In this document: in pieces, positions 58,212-64,000 of the stretch
Position numbering within the stretch: the first letter of the stretch is position 1
How the letters are laid out: each line of letters opens with the position of its first letter
DNA from: Abelmoschus esculentus
Taxonomy: Eukaryota; Streptophyta; Magnoliopsida; Malvales; Malvaceae
Direction: 5' to 3'
Assembly: GCA_035048815.1 (NCBI GenBank)
Contig: JAUCBN010000020.1
Span: forward strand, 7,385,501-7,449,500
Length of the DNA: 64,000 nucleotides
Program-made: the position numbers and the translations under genes
Notes under the pieces: model-generated
What the model saw: only the letters and a program-made list of their open reading frames with translations
What the model was told of the DNA's origin: nothing
The model's database searches: none

Positions 58212-61200
58212 TGTAATAACCATTTTTTTTGGGGTTCGAACTACAACCTAAACCCTAAACCAAACTCCTATCCCTAAACCAAAACCCTAAACCATATTAT
58301 TATATTAATATATTAAATAAATAAATAAACCATAAACCATAATCAAAAATTTATTATTATTACTAATCCAAAAGTCAAAAAATATTATACATAATAAAAT
58401 GTCCATTTATAAAACCCTTATACAAAAATCTGCCAGGCCTGAACCACTAACCCAAATAAATCAAAACCCATTTATACTACCCCAACCAGCAGCCCACTTA
58501 CCAAATACCCAATAACCCATTACAATTACCAAACCGGTTACCCAATACACCAAAATCGAATACCTGGTCCTTAACCCGGATACCAACCCCACTATTCGAA
58601 TGCCCCCAATGACTCTTTGAATTCTAGAAATTCCAGAAGCTTCTAAGACTGTGACCATCCAAATGACCATCAACCGTTCAACTTCCCGGCGAATCTTTTG
58701 TCCCCCATCTGATCAACAATCACCAGAGATCCACGTCAGACAGCCAGCCACGATAGCGCCACGAAAATAACCACTGTCACGCCAGCCCTTCCTTCTCTGT
58801 TGCAGATCCATCCAAGAAAAATGGTCACTCTCGATCGTACAACGCCAGCACCATACCAAGACAAAACAAAAGGAAGAAATCAACAAGGAATTACCAATGT
58901 TTATTCTTTTTTATCAGAAAAAAATCCATGTAATGTTGGCTATAAAGCCCCAAAACCAGAACAATGTAAGGGGACAGGATTTTACCAACTATCAATGAAA
59001 ACACATATTCAGAGCTCTTTTTTGTGTTGAATAGAAAAATATTTTAGGGTTTTTGTTTTTACCTTCGAATCGGAGGCTGGTTCCCGTCGCCGGCATTGTT
59101 TCCTCATCTCTTTCCTTCGATCTCTCCAAATCGTCACCCCTTTTCTTTGATCTATAGATTTGGGGTTTCGATCGGTTTTCAAAAAGAGAAAATAAAAGGG
59201 CTTTGATCTTGTTTTTTCGGTTTATTAAGTAAAAATGAGATTTTATTTTCGGATCTCGTTTTCAAAATAAAAAGAAGTTTTTTTTTGGCTTCACCGGCCA
59301 CCGCTAACGGTGGCCGTGACGGCTGCCGGATATTCTGGAAAGGGTTAGGGTTCTTCAGAGCTTTTAAACTCTGTTTCATTCTCAGAGCTTCAACAAATGA
59401 AGTCTGCTGAGTAAGATTGTGGCCATTTGGCCTATAAATTTTATTTATTTATTTGTTTTCCAAAACTACGTCGTTTTACGACGTCTAAAGATCCACGCGG
59501 TGACCCGACCCAGGGAAGGATCCGCGTGTTTTTGGTTTCGGGGTTAATTGCTAGACTAGTCCCTTAACTATCTTGTCTATTCGACTTCAGCTCTGGGTTG
59601 ATTCCCATGTTGATCCCTTTTCTTTTATTCCGTTTTTAAATCGGTCATGGGTTAATCATGTTTTTAGTCCCCGAATCATTTTTTCCTCTTTATTTTCACC
59701 CTAATTTTATTTCTTTTCTTTTTTACTGTTTATTTTGAATATTTATTAAATTTTATCTAACTTGATTATCCTGTAATTAATTACATTATTTCTTATTAAA
59801 ATTTGACTGTTTTATATTTCCCTTTTATTTCATTTATTTGATTGATTTTACTTACTCTCTTTAAATAGCTTTTATTAGTTTTTATTTCCTTTTTTAAATG
59901 TCGTGCAAAGGAGCAAGAATCGCTTTGTTTTTTAGTGTGAATCTAATGAATTTAATTTTTTTACCATCTTTAAATAATATTTATTAATTTTGATTTCCAT
60001 TTTTTTTGAAAGTTTAGATTTCCATCCTTTACTATGTATATAAAAGGGAATAATTTTTATTGCTTCTTTCCTTATTTTCTTTACATTTGACAATTACATA
60101 TTATCATATATTAAATTTATTTATTCATTTGTAAAATCCACACAATATATACTTATGATATTTTTAAACTTTATATTTTTAATATTATATTATTTATATC
60201 TTATATCATTTAATATACCATTGTCTTGTTTCCATCATTTCGATTAATTATATATTATTTATTTTTTAAATTATTTTCTTTCCAACCGTTGTTTTATTGT
60301 TTAATTTTCCCATAATAATTTCTCTTACTTTATTATAATACTTAGTGACCATTAATGTCGTGTATTAATTATTATAATATATATATATATTATAATGTCA
60401 AACGTTTATTTGTTACTTTGTTTATATTTATTATATTTTACTATGTATGTATTATTAAATATACAATTATGCTATATATTATAATAATATTATATAGGTA
60501 TATACTATTATTATTTAGGTTATGTATGCTAATCTTATATTATTGTTTTTATTATATATTATTATATTAATATTTATTTATATTTATGTATTTATAGTAT
60601 TATATTATTTATTCATTCGATCGGCTTTACGGTGACCCACAACGAGGAATGATCCGTATTATTTATAGCCCGTTTAGTGTAAATAACTAACTCCTAACTT
60701 TTAATTTCTCGCATTTATTTTTCTTGCAATTTATTTTATCGCATTTTAATTTCTCGCAATTTATTTTTTTTCGTATCTAACATCTAACATTTAATTTACG
60801 CACTTTATTTTATCGCATTTACATTCTCGTATTTAATTTCTCGCATTTATTTTTCCCGTATATATCTTGTTGTAATTTATTTTGTGCACTTTATTTTCCG
60901 CATTATTTTATTTATGCTTGTAAATATTCGTACATTCGAATCATTTATTCAACATTTGTCACACCTCATTAATCAATGAATCGAATAATTAAGTCTTTAT
61001 TCGGTCTTAACGGGCCCATCTTCCAACGTATTGGTGGCGGTGTATGCGTTACCTTCGGATAAAGATACGGTAAAATTAAAATATATTTACATTCTTAAAT
61101 GGATAATAAATTAATAAAAAATTGAACTTGCAAATTTCCAATTCAGGCAACTATATTCGATTAGGTACCAATTTTTGCGCGGTGTGGGGTATTTTTATAT

Positions 61201-61509
61201 CCCATCCGTAACCGACTCCCACCATTTTTAAAGAATCTCTGATTTTACGGTGTCCGATCTACCAAAGTGACCGGTGGCGACTCCAGTCTTTTTTTAAAAT
61301 AAATTCACAATTCTTTTTATTTCAAACCTTAATTTTAAAATAATATCCCCATTTTTCTCAATTCACCAATTTTGAGCCCTAACTTTAAACCTAGTCCCAA
61401 TTTTTCAAAATCACCAAATTTTAACCTAATTCCGATTCTTTAAACATGTTCCTAATTTTTACAAAAATTAAGCAAAAGTTTTTTTTTTAACGACTGAAGG
61501 GTCGTTACA
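58212..61509 (+). repeat. 3' LTR of element L (3298 bp)
   Basis: Near-copy of 51095-54406 with scattered substitutions and small indels. They are denser in the 58700-58870 part, about 11 differences in 185 bp by eye, and sparse in most of the rest. Frames at 58461-58673, 59179-59379 and 60355-60570 mirror those of the 5' LTR. Confidence 0.93.
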
Positions 61510-61514
61510 AGGGG

Positions 61515-62649
61515 AAAAGAGTGTAACGCGTATTTACTCCCCCTCATGGAAATATCACATAAGATCTTTAAATCTTCATAATTTAATATTGAATAAAATC
61601 ATCAAATGTTGAAGTGTATAAATCTTTCAAATTATTGCTTGAAATGATTCATCGAATATTGTTCTTCTGAAGATTATGAGGGATAAAACTTTAAAGAAAT
61701 ATGTTTCGTTTTATCACATTTGATGTATCCACCTTGAGATATAAATTTTGCATTATCTCTATACAGGATAGCTTGCATCTTATCTTGTGCAAGCAATTCA
61801 CATATCATCTGGATATGTCTAGCTAAACACATATTTTTGGCTTTGACTCAAACATAATAATTGTTTAAAGGTAATGATCTCGTAGCACTTAAATAGTATT
61901 TCTGGACCAACTAAGATACGATGCTTCTAGATCAATTAATGTATATATGGTGCTTTTAGATCAAGAATATTACCACCCTTTTCTTGAGGCGAAATGGATC
62001 TTTGTTTACATTAAGAGACCTAGCAACCAAATAGTGATCAACGAATATGCATTATGCATATAAAGTTTCTTTAAATATTTTTCAGTGTATGTCGATTAAT
62101 ACATAAGGATTCCATTATTAAGGATATCTCTCCATGTGTCTCAATGATATTCAAATCATTGATATACACAACAATAACAAATTCAAAGTTAAACCTCTTA
62201 ATAAAAATGCTTGGGAAAATTAAATAATTCATATAGCATTCTGCTAATAAGTATTCAATGAGGTGATTGTACCAAATACGCCTAAATTGTTTCAAGTTAT
62301 AAAAAGATATATTCAATATGATTGTAATATTTTCGAGAACTTGAATTAACTTTTTGGCATTCTAAATTTTTTTGGAAATTTCATGTAAATATTACTATCA
62401 AGAGACTCATACAAATAGGATGTAACAATATCCATTAGGCGAAAACTAAGTAATTTTATTTATTGTTAGACTACTTAGAATCTAAAAGTAGTTGCATCCA
62501 CCACCGAATAATATATTTTCTTCATAATTGATTTTATGTCTGTGTGAGAATCCTTGTGCAACCAAAATGAGCTTACATCTCGTGATTTTCTCTTTTGATT
62601 TCTCTTTCTCATAAAAGCTCATTTGTATCCACTAAGTTTTACACATTTT
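61515..62649 (-). pseudogene. Ty1/copia pol: reverse transcriptase and RNase H, decayed (element M)
   Basis: From right to left the minus strand shows VVDATTFRF, RLMDIVTSYLYESLDSNIYM, then YNLKQFRRIWYNHLIEYLL and VVYINDLNIIET (the YVDD-box region, altered to YIND). RNase H elements follow (CELLAQDKMQAILYRDNAKF, GGYIKCDKTKHISL) and a C-terminal tail near 61530. Frameshifts and stops break the frame, and the usual YVDD has lost its first catalytic Asp. The 5' part of pol is cut off by element K at 62654. The ORF at 62071-62316 is part of this relic. Confidence 0.85.
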
Positions 62650-62653
62650 AATG

Positions 62654-64000
62654 TGTAGCGACCCTTATGCTAATTAAAAACTTAAAATTTTAAAAGTGTA
62701 TGAAAAATCTTTTGGAAAAGAAATGAAAGGTCTTGAAAAAGGAATTAGGGGTTTAAAATTTGAATTTAAAGAATAAGGAATTAAGATTTTAAATTTTATT
62801 ATGGATTTGGTATTTAAAAATTTGAAAACTTATAACATTGGGGATTTAGGGTTTTAAAATGGAATTAGAAAATAGAAAAAGGCTAAAAAAACAAAGGGTC
62901 ACTAAAATTGAAAAAAAATGGCATTTGAAAATAATTTTTAACATGATTAAATTTTAGAAGGTTTTGCAAAAGAGAAAGGTTTTAGAAAAATATTTTTAAA
63001 ATAATTGGAAAAAAATTTAAAAATTGGAAAATAATTGGAGTCGCCACTTGTCAATTTGGTAGGACGGATACCGTAAAAATAGAGATTCGAATAAGATAGG
63101 TTCGAGAGTCAGTTACGATTAAAAACGGTGTTATCATTTTAAAATTGCCCAAACATTGGCAACTATACAAAATTACCTCTTAATTAATTTCAAAATTTCT
63201 AAATTAAAGTGGCATTTAAATTAAAATTTGATGATAAATACGAGCATATTTTAAAATTTTCTTTATTCGAAGGTAAACTCATACACCGCCACCACTACTT
63301 TTGGTATCAGGCCCGTTACGACCGAATAAAGAGACATTCACATTTTTAAGTTAATTAGTGTAATTTAGATGATATTAATCAATAAAGACAAATATATATA
63401 AGATAAGCATAACATACATGAATAAGACAAAAATAAAAACATAAGTACAAATAAATAAATAAATAAGTAAAAGCTCAATGAAATTTAAATATGTATATGG
63501 GCCCAATTAAAAAAATAATCAAAAAGGCTTAAAATAGATTAAAGCTACCGGGAAATAGACTAAAAAGAAAGAAAATAAAAGTTCAGAATAAAATCAAAAT
63601 AAAATAAAAATATTTTACTAATCAATGGCTGAAACAAAATAAAAATAAAACTAAAGGAATGAAACGAAAAGATAAAAATGTTTGAACCAAAATTGATGAC
63701 CAAATTGGAAAGAATGAAAATATTCGATATAAAATTAAATCGACAAAGAAAATTTTATTATTGAAATGTGGCTTAAATTGAAACTGAATCTAAATTTGAG
63801 GGTCGAATTGAAAAGAGAAAAGATCTTATTTTTAAAATGGTGACTGAAATGTAAAACATAACAAAGCCACAGGGACTGTGGAAAGAAATTCCTCCACATG
63901 AAGGGATTTAATGAGATGATTCACCCATTTTTTTAAAGAGGGACTTGGTATAAAACCCAAAAATTTAGGCCTTGCCTCTCCTTACTCATTTTCAAAATGC
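62654..64000 (-). mobile_element. LTR of LARD-type element K (runs off right edge)
   Basis: Begins TGTAGCGACCC on the plus strand, the inverted form of GGGTCGTTACA. It matches the 3' part of the element L LTR in reverse orientation: GGAGTCGCCAC, TTTGGTAGGACGGATACCGT, TACACCGCCACCA, ACGACCGAATAAAG. It is a diverged relative on the minus strand, inserted into copia M. An AAAT microsatellite lies near 63450-63475. Confidence 0.75.

Larger units (their letters stand above)
51095..61509 (+). mobile_element. LARD-type LTR retrotransposon L, 10.4 kb, structurally complete
   Basis: Two long LTRs (51095-54406 and 58212-61509) enclose a 3.8-kb interior. There is an exact AGGGG duplication (51090-51094 and 61510-61514), a primer site at 54409-54428 and a polypurine tract AAGAGGGGAAG just before the 3' LTR. 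The interior has no gag, protease, reverse transcriptase or integrase, so it must rely on proteins from another element. It holds histidine-codon-like CATCAC-rich sequence (54890-56740), hairpin-linked splice-donor-like sites, and a minisatellite. It is inserted just past the end of copia M pol. The LTRs differ by a few percent, so the insertion is fairly recent. Confidence 0.93.

Overview
This is plant nuclear DNA: AT-rich, packed with nested LTR retrotransposons, and holding one intact intron-containing gene. The repeat style (long TGTAAC...GTTACA LTRs, LARD-type elements with empty interiors, hAT MITEs) suggests a eudicot with a medium or large genome. A Malvaceae species such as cotton is my guess from general recognition, not proven here. 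Only one gene looks functional: a four-exon CYP72-clan cytochrome P450 (CYP715-like) on the minus strand at 32571-35033.

Layout. 1-4049: the 5' part of a minus-strand LTR element (LTR 2239-4049, tRNA-iMet primer site at 2221-2233) that runs off the left edge. 4050-4916: a decayed gypsy gag, followed on its 5' side by that element's own LTR (5005 to about 12918), which is split by three other LTRs: 5022-6841, 6938-12025, and 8322-11960 nested inside the second. 13033-13664: a non-autonomous DNA transposon. 14145-14389 and 28833-29313: two halves of a DUF7733-like gene, separated by a 14.4-kb LARD-type element (14390-28832) that itself contains two nested solo LTRs (18352-25670, with 19879-23846 inside). 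29314-35300: a low-TE island with a decayed tRNA-Leu, a LINE-like retroposon and the P450. 36854-38910: small MITE and SINE relics. 39351-46929: a copia element broken by a second gypsy copy, which is in turn hit by a solo LTR. 49110-50022: a hAT element. 50686-62649: a minus-strand copia whose 3' end is split by a 10.4-kb LARD (51095-61509) with 3.3-kb LTRs. 62654-64000: the start of another LARD LTR leaving the right edge.

Boundaries rest on TG...CA ends plus target-site duplications read directly from the sequence: GATGT, TAACT, GATCA, CTAGA, TACCT and AGGGG are exact; CCTCG/CCTCA and GCAAT/GCAGT have one mismatch. Two nestings are also supported by a related copy in the window that lacks the insertion.

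The least expected structure is a set of short hairpin arrays in the middle of three long LTRs (about 10079-10226, 21757-21940, 24339-24488). Stem sequences change from unit to unit and between elements, but pairing is kept. The same LTR class carries TATCGATA-centred motif clusters at a similar distance from the 3' end. The LARD at 51095-61509 holds a 16- to 17-unit minisatellite that is open on both strands.
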